This document shows positions 44,501-55,579 of a stretch of DNA of 64,000 nt, piece after piece. The stretch lies in NCBI GenBank assembly GCA_963922205.1, contig CAWUHX010000034.1, forward strand, positions 806,001 through 870,000, read 5' to 3'. The stretch's first letter is position 1, and every line of letters starts with the position of its first letter. The translations under genes and the position numbers were made by a program. The notes beneath the pieces are model-generated. The model searched no databases and was not told the origin of the DNA. It saw nothing but the letters and a program-made list of their open reading frames with translations. This DNA is from Romanomermis culicivorax. Lineage: Eukaryota > Nematoda > Enoplea > Mermithida > Mermithidae.

Positions 44501-47500
44501 ACCGATAAACAGATAGCAACAAAATTTTTTATTTCGACTTGGTGATAGAGGTATCTCCTCTAGGGAAAAAATAATGAAAAAATGAAAATATAGCTCACAA
44601 CATCAGCGCAATAAACTCGTTCGGGCAAATTGATCGTTCCAAGAGCCGTTCCAGGTGTTCTTGGATCCCAAAACTGAACAATATATATATGACATTACAT
44701 CTTGAATGACCTAAAATTTCTCGGATGATTGATTTATAGAATAGCGATCAACTATCCGATACAACTTTTTAAAAATCAGATACATACCGATAGTCATTGA
44801 CAAAAGCTTGAAAGCTATATCTGATCATCGACTAGAGCACCACTGGAGCTTGCTGAAGTGAAAAATGGGATCTACCAGCGGACAAAGTCGCTGGTCAAGG
44901 GGGAGGCCTTGTAGACAGATTTGAAATTTTTTCTCAAGGAAGCAAGAGTCCATAAAGTAAAGAGTTTCATATCAAAATTTATCAAGCTAGATATTCAAGG
45001 CCTGAAGAGCTGAAAGAATGTTGACTCGACAACGTTCCATGAAGAAAACGTAAAGCAAGTGAAAAAAGTCGTTTTCTACAAAAGGTTGACATTTTCAATC
45101 TTTTATTATGGAAGGCGCAGATGTTACGATTACTATATTGCTGACTATAGATTGTGTATTACTATAGCAACCGTCCCACTAGAGCCGCCGTCTCACTATA
45201 GCCACTATGTCACTACAGCTAATGTATCAGAATAGCCACCAAAATCTCACTGGAGCCTCCACAACGCATGATAATGATCTCGCTACAGCCACTAGTGTCC
45301 CATATTTAAAGGTACCATTACAGCCAATGTCACAATACAGCCACTAGGGACTGTAAAATGCAGTGTTACAAACAACTTGTATGTGATACGTGTATTGGCA
45401 TTACATAATGGGCTTTTAAGTATGAGTATACGGCAAGCCATGAGTACAAATGCAGCACATTTCATGCCATTTAAAAAATATTATTGTTGCATATGGGTGA
45501 GAGCCTCGTCACCTCATTTGCATAAGCTTTGTGCTAAAAATAAAGATTCCATGTTACAAAGACCAAAAGCAAAATAAATTTCAAATTCATTTACTATTAT
45601 AATTTTTTTAATTTTGATTCTGATAAAGTAAAAAATAATAAATATTAATATATTTATTAATATGTAAACAATTGCTATTTTCAGAGATAAAAAGCAATAA
45701 TTATTCAAAATGAATCCCCTATTAAAAATATAAAGAAATTGATGTTAAATTAATTTTACTTCAAAATGCATAAAAAATAATTAAAGGAAAAAACATAATA
45801 TTAATAAAATTTTTTATAAAAAATATTGTTTCGAAAATGTTCGCCGTGAATGACCAACATAATGATCAAATTGTTCTTGAAATCGGTCACTTTTTGCGTC
45901 ATGTAGCCCATTTGATGGGTTAACAGTTATTTTTTCAAAAATAGATGGATAATTAAAATATATGGCGCACAAAATATTTATTGTGCAGAAAAACAAGTAA
46001 TTTTCTGAATTATCTGTTGAGTGGCTCTTCCGAGACATTGGCTGTAGTGACACTTTTGGCATGTGACACTGGTGGCTGTAGTGAGATCGTTATTATACGT
46101 CGTGGTGGCTCTAATGAGATTTTGGTGGCTATTCTGATACATTAGCTGTAATGAGATAATGGCTGTAGTGATATGGTAGCTATAGTGATATAGTGGCTAT
46201 TGTGTGATCGTGGCTATAGTGAGAGGGGCCCTGACTATAGGGCCGCCGAAGTCGGCGGACATTATCATATTGTTAGTTATAAATATCTACATGAAACATT
46301 GACTGTCAAAAAGTTATTACAAAAAATTCACTTAGTTGTTGGGAAATTGCATTAGCATCAAATACTGTAAGATACCTCGAATTATTATCAGACACCCTAA
46401 CAAAGAAAGTTCTTCTAAAATTACCGCCCCTTTTTGTACGAACACGCAACCGAACCATACATACACATAGAGGGGTAAGGGGTAAACCCTCCGCCTGAGA
46501 CCCTGGACACCCCATGGCACTGATAAATCGTCAAACATCGCCCTAAATTTTTTGGAAACAGTTTTTGATTATTATGTATGGTAAACATTCCTGTGGAGCT
46601 CTCTTTTTATTTTTTACTCACTCATCTTCCTTTCCCCTCAATTAAAATTCCGAGAAACCTCCCCCACTAGAAAATTCTTGCCGTGCATGTCTAATCCAGA
46701 CCATAATTATATCTAAATTGAAGTTTTTGAAAAATTAACGATGAAATTCACAACCATTTGATGAGCTCGGGCTAATTCTTATTTTTCTTTTCGAACCAAT
46801 TCGAAAAATTTTATCTTATTTTTTATTTTAAGTTGTTCTATTTCCCAGTCTTCGTTAAAAGCTTAGTTTATAATGTGTGACATATATTATTTTCAATCAG
46901 CTGACGTTCGCGAGCTTCGTATTTTAGATTTTACAGTTTTCTATGTGCATTGTTCAAATAATAAGCTCACGAGAAACATTTTTCAAACGTTCTTCTTATA
47001 ATAACACAACAAGTAAGATTCTGATTTAACAAGTCAACTATAATTTTTCGCATTAAAGCTTACTTTCAGCGTTTTGTCCCACGATGCTGTCATTAAGCAA
47101 CTATAATTTGGCGCCTTCACCCAATGACAGGTTTTAACAGGTTGATCGTGCTAGAAACATAAAAGACGATCAAAAATCTAATAAAGTACGCGAAATCACG
47201 ATCAACGCATTTTTACTTGTCCAAGTTGGACAACCTGATTACTAGCGATATCCCACATTTTGACGGTCTTGTCTGCACCGGCGATAAAAATCTTACTGCC
47301 ATCCTACTCAGAAAACGTTAAAGAGAATGAATGATAAATCGAAAGAAATTTCAACTTACGTCTGAAAAATCTACCGCCAAAACTGGACCTTGCATAGATT
47401 GTTGGGCTTTCGGTTCCGTGGTATTATCGGCTTTAACTTCCCATACTCTGACCTTGAGAATCGGGATTTTTCAAACCTGATTTTCGATAATCAAAAACTC

Positions 47501-47761
47501 CCTTAATAAGAAAGAATGGTGATTTACCAGATTATCCCAACTCCCCGAAACGAGAAAAGTCGATTGTAAGGCGGCAGGGCTAAATTTCAGACACTGTACT
47601 GTATCGTCGGGCGGTTGAGATACTTCGATATTTTTCATCGGATTATGAGTCGGCGCCGCGCCCACCGCTCCAGTCGCCGCGGTAGACATTAGATTGGCCG
47701 TCGTGGAAGCGCCGCCGAATAACGACGTTGGTCGGAAAGATGATCCGCTGCTGCCGAACAT
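41580..47761 (-). CDS. RAE1: RAE1, mRNA export factor / nucleoporin partner (9 exons)
   Basis: Minus-strand exons, in coding order: 47528-47761, 47360-47452, 47217-47303, 47064-47150, 44599-44673, 42972-43079, 42547-42729, 41720-41914, 41580-41663. All junctions are GT-AG and phase 0, and the total is 381 residues. RAE1/Gle2 is a seven-blade WD40 propeller that binds the GLEBS motif of NUP98 at the pore, acts in mRNA export and has a spindle role. Visible marks: Gly/Ser-rich start with [81 protein letters not shown], and the terminal G-H-E-A-Y-N…K-P-R-K-K. The last exon is easily missed because exon 8 runs on to a stop in its 56-bp intron. Intron 4 (2.4 kb) holds a foldback repeat and intron 5 a hAT-like element. 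An AG acceptor lies 8 nt before the ATG. The window seems to hold one complete copy. Confidence 0.95.
43411..44470. mobile_element. hAT-like element, words TTCCCGG, in RAE1 intron 5
   Basis: Ends CAGGGTGGCCACCAG and, inverted, CAGGGTGGCCACCAAT. Both subterminal zones repeat CCCGGTTTT / AAAACCGGGA words. 43860-44040 is related to the shared core at 3335-3500. Flanks TCTTCGAC and TTTGACAA do not give a clean TSD. 43687-43760 carries the TTAGGC-like/GCGCCCGAA repeat seen at 21953. No transposase. Confidence 0.65.
45165..46240. repeat. Foldback repeat in RAE1 intron 4
   Basis: Left arm (45165-45360) is built of TCACTACAGCCACTA-like words; the right arm (46015-46240) is its reverse complement in the same order, with stretches such as AGCTAATGTATCAGAATAGC conserved in both. 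The arms, each some 200 bp, enclose about 650 bp of AT-rich sequence with no convincing gene. Resembles foldback elements with long repetitive inverted ends; no TSD was secured (TGACTATAG occurs just outside both arms). Confidence 0.65.
46265..47060. other. Remainder of RAE1 intron 4
   Basis: No repeat boundary or open frame I can support. Short frames on the minus strand (46306-46538) overlap each other in different frames and show no family. Confidence 0.4.
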
Positions 47762-47764
47762 AGT

Positions 47765-48319
47765 TCTTGCTAAAAAATGACGAAAATGTAAAATACAAAA
47801 TCGATACTATGAGATTAACAAAGCAAAGTGTACAAAGAACGACAAATAGAGAAAAATCAATGACTTAGAAAAATTATTATTATTAATCCAATATAAACCA
47901 AACCCATAATCGAACATTAAGAAATTAAGGCATCTTCAACTACAAATTATATCCGGCTTTCTAAAAAATAAAATTGTTAATTAAACAATGACTCAATATA
48001 TAGTAGTTCAAGTTTACAGTCAAAATCTGATCGAAATACAGAGAAAACTAAACTCTAGTGTTAGTAACGTTTGAGGAGCCCACAAATAATAAGATAAATT
48101 TTCAAAAAAAAAGGTTGAAAAGAAGGTTAAATTCGAAAAAATAGTGAATCTACTAGCAGCAGTTCAAGCAAGCTTGATTTTCTTGACGTGGATCAAAATT
48201 CTAAATGTTAGCAGCTTACTGGCAAGATCCTCGTTTCACATATCTTAATGTACGACATCGTGTAACGAACGTGAAATTGAGTAATGGAAATCACGCACAC
48301 GATTTTAAAAGCGAATTAA
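47765..48319. other. Intergenic stretch, RAE1 to MGST1-like
   Basis: 555 bp, AT-rich, no frame or repeat recognised. On the minus strand a TTTTTTAG acceptor sits at about 47770, so part of this stretch may be a 5'-UTR intron of RAE1. Confidence 0.4.
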
Positions 48320-49011
48320 TTATAACGCGCTAACTAAAATTTGGCATATTAAAGAAATGCAAACCAAAATTCCGATGCCGAAAGCAACGACACGTGCCGG
48401 TTGGTCCACCTTATTCAAATAGACAATAGTGTGGCAAACGCGGGACAAGGTAAACATGCGGAAATGCCATACGGCCAAGAAATAGTTGGGCGACGTGAGA
48501 CAATATAGGCCCGATAATAGGATGAATAAATATACATTTTCCATGTCGTTTAAATGGCACCTGAAAATAAGAAATGAAAAGATTAATATCCAACGAGCTA
48601 AAAAACCAATTGTCATTGATCTTTTTTACGAAATTGTTGATTACAAATACTGGCAAGATCTCTAACACGAAGGAGTAAAAGACACTTATTAAAATTTTAC
48701 CTCCTAACCCTTTCAACGTCCGTGTCCAAAAAAGTAACTTTAGCATTGGGCACCAATTTAACGTCCTCTTCATTAGCAAATACCTAAAAAGACAAAGCAG
48801 AAACGCTGCGTCGCGGTTCGCAAAAGAAGATAATATATAAATCAAAACTTGCATAGGTTATTATGTATCTTCCGAAATTTTCTATATTTTTTACCTTCTT
48901 CGCGAAACGATTTTTGGCCGTCAAAACCGACATCAACAGCATTTTGAACAACAAAATCGTCGAATAAAAAACGTAGCATTTAACGACCGGGTCGAACAGA
49001 TAACTGTCCAT
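48320..49011 (-). CDS. MGST1: Microsomal glutathione S-transferase 1-like, MAPEG family (3 exons)
   Basis: Minus-strand exons 48895-49011, 48701-48783 and 48320-48560; 146 residues, close to the ~150 of the family. Introns are GT-AG; the second splits an AGG arginine codon. MAPEG proteins are four-helix ER/outer-mitochondrial membrane enzymes that form trimers and conjugate glutathione to electrophiles or reduce peroxides. Visible: first helix Y-V-F-Y-S-T-I-L-L-F-K-M-L-L, basic loop A-K-N-R-F-A-K-K-V-F-A-N-E-E-D, then the signature D-V-E-R-V-R-R-C-H-L-N-D-M-E-N (glutathione-site arginines and the H-x-N-D-x-E-N motif), helix 2, and S-R-V-C-H-T-I-V-Y with P-A-R. The cysteine in R-C-H-L-N-D replaces the more common alanine. 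Two candidate AG acceptors lie within 10 nt of the ATG. It starts only 163 bp after the TRAPPC2 stop. A prostaglandin E synthase-type MAPEG is the alternative; the L-N-D-M-E-N motif fits MGST1 well. Confidence 0.92.
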
Positions 49012-49121
49012 CGTTCTGTAACTGAGAAAATTATGTTGGAACCGTAGGAAACATACTCATAGAAAAGATAGGCACACGATAGTGACTAAATAAAAAAGAC
49101 AAAACAACGTAAAAGTAAAAT

Positions 49122-49127
49122 TTTATT
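49122..49127 (-). terminator. Poly(A) signal of TRAPPC2
   Basis: AATAAA on the minus strand 47 nt past the TRAPPC2 stop codon and before the MGST1-like start, so the two transcripts are closely packed. Confidence 0.55.
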
Positions 49128-49173
49128 TGAAAAGTGAACTAGATACACAAATAAATAGTACTACTAGCACGAA

Positions 49174-49824
49174 TCAACCGGTTAAAAATTTTTTAGCGTA
49201 GAGCTGTACTTTTTTCTCGAACGATGAGGATTTGATAGGAGTTTGAAATTCGTAAAACGGATTCATGGAGTGCTAAATGTTCAACGGGAATCAGAAGGCA
49301 AGAAAGACAACCTTATTTTTAGGCGACGGAGAGGAATACATTGGAAAACCAAGTTTGATTCGAATAAACGTTGTTTTTGAAAGAAATCTGAGTAACAAGG
49401 CATAACCACAGGTCTACCTCCTGACTGACTATACTCCGTTTATAAAAATTCTGAACATATTGGAATCCCATTTTTGTTTCATTTTACATCACTGAGGCCG
49501 TTCTTATTCTCAGTAAACGCACATATCGACTTACTTTTATATACAGCTCATATATTTCTTGAAAAAAATTCTTTATACCATCTTCATTCTTCTGATTATG
49601 CAACATTAAAAAACGCACTCCTAAAGAGAATCATGTCAAATCAAATAAAAAATACAAGAATACGGAGTGAACAAACTTGAAGCCGTTATAAACGCTGAAA
49701 CGAACCACTCGTTGAATTTATCAACGTATTTGATGTACATATTCGGATTTTGCAGCAAACTTTCGTCAACCAAGTCTAATGATGCATGAGCAACGAATTG
49801 TTTCAGATGTTTGTTGTCCACCTC
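49174..49824 (-). CDS. TRAPPC2: TRAPPC2 (sedlin), 3' exons only
   Basis: Three minus-strand exons: 49677-49824 (148 bp), 49535-49620 (86 bp), 49174-49272 (99 bp with TGA); 110 residues. TRAPPC2 is a longin-fold subunit of the TRAPP complex, a Rab1 exchange factor and vesicle tether in ER-to-Golgi traffic. Seen: [63 protein letters not shown] and S-M-N-P-F-Y-E ... [11 protein letters not shown]. The introns are 56 and 262 bp. The family is about 140 residues; the missing ~30 N-terminal residues (first longin strands) should lie further right, but I found no such exon in 49825-51610, and the N gap follows. The exon at 49824 has a good TTTTTTAG acceptor, so it is not a first exon. Confidence 0.93.
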
Positions 49825-50157
49825 CTAAAAAACTAATTATTTCTTAGAACACGCGGATGATTTCTACAAACTCGGGCCTAAAAATCACATAATTTTGACG
49901 CCGGAAACAGGTAAACAAAGTTTTAAAATCGGACATTCAACCAAAAATTTGAATTTTTCAATGAGTGAAAACTTCTACCATTGTTCAGCATTGAGTATTA
50001 ATGGCAGATTAGATGAACCTATTGGATGGTGGCTTAACCTTCGAGAACGAAACGCTTAAGTAAGTATAATTTTATCATAACGTTTTCCGATCTTTCGGAG
50101 CTGGTGAGGGAAATCACGACGCCTAAATTCGTTAATATGTTTCGTGCATAGTCAATA

Positions 50158-50437
50158 CATACACGTAACGGGAGCCTGAGGTCTGGGGAGGGGTCGTGCA
50201 TATTCTTCGGGCCAGGGGTCAGTGATACCCCAAAATTTTGGGGGTATTCATGACTCGAAGCGCCGAGAAAATAGACGTTTTTGACCATTTTTGTTTCAAA
50301 AACTTCCCGTCAAGAAATTAGCATGTTTCTGTATTTTTTTCGGCCAAAGGTATGGGTGTCCCTATGATTATCATACGGCCGACGATTTCTGAAGGGAGGG
50401 AGGGTTCCTATAGCACTTTCCCCCAATTACATGTATG
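50158..50437. mobile_element. 280-bp MITE-like element (CATACACGTAA ends)
   Basis: Ends CATACACGTAACGGG and, inverted, CATACATGTAATTGGG. Interior order (AGGTCTGGGGAGGG, a TCATGACTCGAAGC hairpin region, GGTCCCTATGA-type stretch) matches the split copy at 338-1744. Flanks AGTCAATA and GTTGAGGA do not match. Confidence 0.6.
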
Positions 50438-50573
50438 GTTGAGGACCGATAACAGAAAATTTACTTTCACCGATGGCTGTGCACAAATCACAGTGTAACA
50501 TATAAAGGAAACAATATTTGTCAGTTCCTAAACTGAAAGTCTTTCTTCGTCAATAGATATTCTATTTCCTATT

Positions 50574-50806
50574 ATACTCTATTTAAAAATGACAGAAGCA
50601 GCGAGGTCGCAGCGAAACTTTTATTCAAAATTATTAAAGGTTCGTTGACTCTATTCAATACATTCCTTCATGATACAGACTCCTCAATGATCACTCTTAT
50701 CAATCATTCCAAGATTATAGAAATTGATTTCCTGATCTCTAATAAGGCTTCGTTCGCCGAAACTCCGACCGTTGCATCGATCATTTCCAAATTAATGGAT
50801 TTATAA
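50574..50806. mobile_element. Stowaway-like MITE
   Basis: Left TATACTCTATTTAAAAATGA and right CATTTCCAAATTAATGGATT are inverted ends, followed inward by GCAGCGAGG / GCATCGATC. About 230 bp, AT-flanked. Same family as 32945-33330. Confidence 0.55.
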
Positions 50807-51610
50807 TAAAATATAATCTTCCTGACATTTAATATAATGACAATTAATACAGAAGATTTTACTTTGATAGTTTCTTCTTCATTTCTTTTCAAAATTGCTG
50901 CCAACAGCACATAATTAAAGTAGCATCAATGTCTTTTTCTTAGACCATTGCATGATTTTGCCTGCCTGAAAATCATCCAACTAGGTTTTATATAGCCTGT
51001 TTTTTATAAAATGCTTCCAAATAGAAAAGTGACACAAATCAGTTCTGTCGTCAAAATCTTTTACATAAAGTTCTTCCTGTAAAATTTTTCACTCGAAAAA
51101 TTGCTAAAGGTTAGGCCAGTACGCTCACAAATTTCCAGTCCTACATGATATTTTGTTTATCAGAAAATCACAAAAATCTGAAATACTACTTGCTTTCCAC
51201 TTTCATTATCTGGAAGCATTTTAAGAAAAACATACTTTAGTGTACTATTCCATTTTTCATCATCCAACTGAAGCATGATCTTGGAATCACACAGCGATCC
51301 GTTAAGTAAGGTATTCCTCATTAAGCAATGCAATGAAATAAAAACTAGATTCATGCATCCTGTTCTCAATAGCTCAAAGTTCTATTATTTACAGAACACT
51401 TCGACGTGAAGTATTATGATTCTTGTGGTCATGCTCAAACTATTATCCGTGTATCTCAAATGACCGTTTTTACAACATCACATTATTGCTTTCCTATATT
51501 ATTTATGATCAAATAGTTATAAATAAAGTACAGAAATTGACCGACTGTTTTAGAACATTCATTCGGTAACCTAATTATACCTTAAAATTTCGGATCATCC
51601 GTGCCAGTAG

Positions 51611-51710
51611 NNNNNNNNNNNNNNNNNNNNNNNNNNNNNNNNNNNNNNNNNNNNNNNNNNNNNNNNNNNNNNNNNNNNNNNNNNNNNNNNNNNNNNNNNN
51701 NNNNNNNNNN
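51611..51710. other. Assembly gap (100 N)
   Basis: Exactly 100 undetermined bases, the usual placeholder for a gap of unknown size. The base after it is the first base of the duplicate block. Confidence 1.
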
Positions 51711-54700
51711 AAGGAAAAATTTATTGAATAGAGTAAACGAGCTTTATATAATTCCGATTAAAGATTTGGCTGCGACCTCGCTGCATCGATCATTTCAAAT
51801 TTAATGGAGTATACCATGGAAAATTTTCAAAACCAAAAAGAATTTCCTGAAATTCGTTTCAATTTTCATCATGTACAAAATAATAAATGTCATGTAAAAC
51901 ATCTCCTCATAGGGTATTAGGCTTTAGCTGTTTTTCGATCAGGACAGTAAAATCTCATTGCGTTACAAACTTTCAGTATCTGGACATTGTAACTAAGAGT
52001 AGCTTCCAAAATGTTTCTTAATATTCATTAATGACAACGTTTATAGCAATCATCGAGTTGGCAAACATAGTAATATCAGCAGAAAAGTTGAAATCGTAAT
52101 TACTCTTCAAAAGTGTTAATGTCATACGGATGCACTAAAAATGTTGATTGAGTATGAAGCTAGACTTTCTATGTGCACTTTAGCTAAAGCGAGATAAATA
52201 ATGATACTAATGCTTAATAACCGGTGTGAAGTGCAGGGGAAATTTGGGAGTTTTGAACTGTTAAATTGCACTTTGACTCAAGGTTTTTCTTGGTTTTTTC
52301 TCGACAGGCCATTTTGGGCTCCTAAGGTCAAAATTTTACAGGCCAATAGGAATTTTTAACAAGCCAAAACTAAAAAGTTTGTAAATAAATGTGGTAGTAA
52401 AAAAACAGTTTTTTCAACAAATTTAGTCAAAAACTCTCTTCAAAATTACAGTAGAGGCCCAAATAACAGATCAATCATTTTGAATACATTCTTAATCACA
52501 CACAGATTAATAAGGCTCACAAATTAGGCCAGTCATTATTCAAATCAATCATCAGGGCTTTTTCGCACAAGCCAGGCTGATCTGTAACTTAGGGAAAAAT
52601 TTCGTTGCACATATAAATTTTGAGTTGCGCAATCTAAAACTGATATATTCGATAGAATGATCAGAAAATGATTAAAGGTTACATCCCCTTGTATTTCATT
52701 CAGTTCACGTCAGTTTCAGATTTTTAAACTGAATTTCCAGAGTTTTGGAGAAAAATCAAAAGGCTGACTAGAGTAACTTGTTCGGAACTTATGTGATTTC
52801 GAGGCTTCTAAAATGTCGGAAAATTCATTTTTTCAGCACATTCTTCTGAATTTGCCGATGATCGATCATGATCATTTCACCATCGGGTTGGCAGAAGAGG
52901 TTAAAAATTCTTGCTTCATTTTTCAATCTGATATATCTGGAGCCAGTACCAATCATGATTATTTATCAAAAAGTTTTCAACTGATTTGAAGCTTAAAAAA
53001 GCGCGGTAGGTATTTTACTTCGATAAAATATTGATAATTATTTCCGTCTCTTAGCACCAGAAGAAAATTTTAGATTTTGATATTTTATATCGTTGGAAAA
53101 TGAATATTTTAAATATCCTTTCCCTGCATGAAATGTGTCCAATTTTACAGTGAATTCAATGTGTTTTCAGTCTGGCAAACTACGATTCAAAAATTAGGCA
53201 AGCAACAAAGAGTCTGGATGGCTTCTTCAGGACAGCAAGAACTTCTGCCATTTTCCCATGTCTGATGATGTTTCAATCATTTTTCAAATGCAAAAAGTTA
53301 TGTTCATAATAGCCGAAAATTCTAAAGCACTGCAAAACGATTTTGTGAAAACAATCCAGAAAAACCTGATTTTTGACACACGCGAAAAAACAATACAAGG
53401 TGAAATATTCTCCCGTAATATGCTGATTTTTAAAAGCTATAAGCATAAACTAAGCCGACATTTTCTAACTGCACAACAGAATGATACCACGAATCATAAG
53501 TGATTTGAAATCTGGCGCGAAGCGCCGGAAAATTTATGGGTATTTTCCATTTCAAAATGCATAAAAATGCATCACCGCACAGGAAGCTACTAATCAAAAG
53601 TGTCATTAGGCTATAATTTTTACAAGCCAATTTGGCTTGTGCCGCTAAATTTTTAGGAGCCAATTGGGTTTTTTAGGAGCCATGGCTCCTAATTGGCCTA
53701 AAAAAACCCTACTTTGACTTATCATGCAATAATTTGGATTTATCTTGCACCTAACATAACAATCTAAATCGAAATTCCCTTACTTTTACAGGTTTTCGCA
53801 GGAACAACTTTTCTCCCTGACTCTTCCAGGTTTTCTGCGTTGCTGGACACTCTGCATATAGCAGAAGAATTTAATAAGCTGGCCTCAAAATTATCTTTTG
53901 TGAAGTACTGTTTGAATACAAAAATAGAAAATTTTATTAAGGGCGGCTAAAAAAGGCATTCTCAAAGCATAGACTAAAAGATTTTTAGCGGCCCTAAGTG
54001 GCCGCCCAGATCGCCCCCTAAGAACGGGCTCTGTGTCTGTCATTTCCTCTTTACATTCGAACAACAATGGCCGATATACTCATCAATCAATTTAGTGATC
54101 TAAAATCTGTACTTTCGCCAAACTGCCACGTTCTAAAAATTTTGTTCCCTATAGTAATTTGAGAAATCGCAATACATGTAGCGCTTGCTTTCAACTCATC
54201 CCGGAAAAATATCATTTGAAAAAACAGACTATGTGTAGATGCGGAATCTGCACATTATTAAACAGCTACTTCAACAAATTTCTGATTTAAAGTATACCAG
54301 TCGGTTACAATAATTAAATTTTGGAATTTCGATTCTCTTTAAGTTTACGCACGAGAACCAAAATGGGGTTGATTAACTGCAAAGAATTACTAAAATTTCA
54401 GAAATCTTCATTGTTATCTAAGTCTTCAATAATCCTTAATTTGAAATGAAAATTTCATTGTCATTTGAAAAGAATCATAAGATACAATTTATTGACCGTG
54501 GTTAGCATGTCACAGATTGAACTGTGGTCTATTCATTTTCGAATGAGCCTCGGAAAGCAAAATAATTCGTAGAAATCGGCGAATAGAGAATAAACCTGTA
54601 TCGCAGGCCAAAATATTTTTCTCAATTAGGTGTCCGTAAATGGTTTATTATTTGCCCGAACCATTTTTTTGCGCGAGGCTCATTTGGGAAAAAATAGACT

Positions 54701-55535
54701 TTCATTTCTGTTTGAAACTATACTCTTTCTTCAAATGCTTATTTTCTGCTAAACCATATATCACGTGAAACTGAAAATTTGTGAGACTTCAACCAACCTT
54801 ACAATATTTTGAATGAAAAATTTTAGTGGACGACATAATTGCTTTTTATATTTTTTCAATTTAGAAGCATTTTGTCAAAAACAAACTACAACTTCAGAAT
54901 TTTTTTCTTTTTTTTGATGCACATTATGTTGCTTTATGTTTATTTCAGAAATTTTTTTCAAGTGTACCCACAGCATGCTATTGTTTTTTATGATTTTCAC
55001 CAAATTTTCGTATTGACCCAATTGTCACTTGTCAGTCATCCTGTTGTCTAGTTGCACAACTATCGTTCAATCAATTGTCACGTTTATCAAATTTTCGGGT
55101 TCTCTGACAAAATAACCGAATTCCTAAACGTGCACATTGAAAGGATCACAGTAGTTTTGCAAAAATTTCGTCTCATAAACGATTTAAAAAACGCTAGATA
55201 ATTTTGGGTCATTTTTCTTCTTTTATGAATCACATACCTGTTTTGTTTTCTAGTCCCGGGGAAATAAACATCACTCAATTGCGTGGGGTTTAGATGACTG
55301 ATTTTCATCAGGATGCTAAAAAAATGACCTTTGCAAGGACCGATCCTGGTATTTATCTATTCAATATAACAGATATCAAAATTTTGAACGTTCAATTTTG
55401 ACTTTGAAAAGCAGATGCTAACCTCGGGGTCGTGCACTTTGATCATCAAGCAAAGAATATCAATATACCGTAACGCCCACTACGGTAAACACAGTCTTCT
55501 AATTACGGTAATAAATTTTCGTCGAAAACTGTCAT

Positions 55536-55543
55536 TATAAAAA
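55536..55543 (+). promoter_or_regulatory. TATA box, second copy of cystatin-like gene 2
   Basis: TATAAAAA 44 bp before the ATG at 55580; sequence context equal to 31899-31906. Confidence 0.6.
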
Positions 55544-55579
55544 GGACAAAACTCCCATACATTACCGTAACTCGTAAAA

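Larger units (their letters stand above)
49825..51610. other. Stretch before the assembly gap
   Basis: Holds a MITE at 50158-50437, a Stowaway-like MITE at 50574-50806 and a dispersed repeat at about 51000-51140. No exon matching the missing TRAPPC2 N-terminus was found on the minus strand. Confidence 0.5.
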
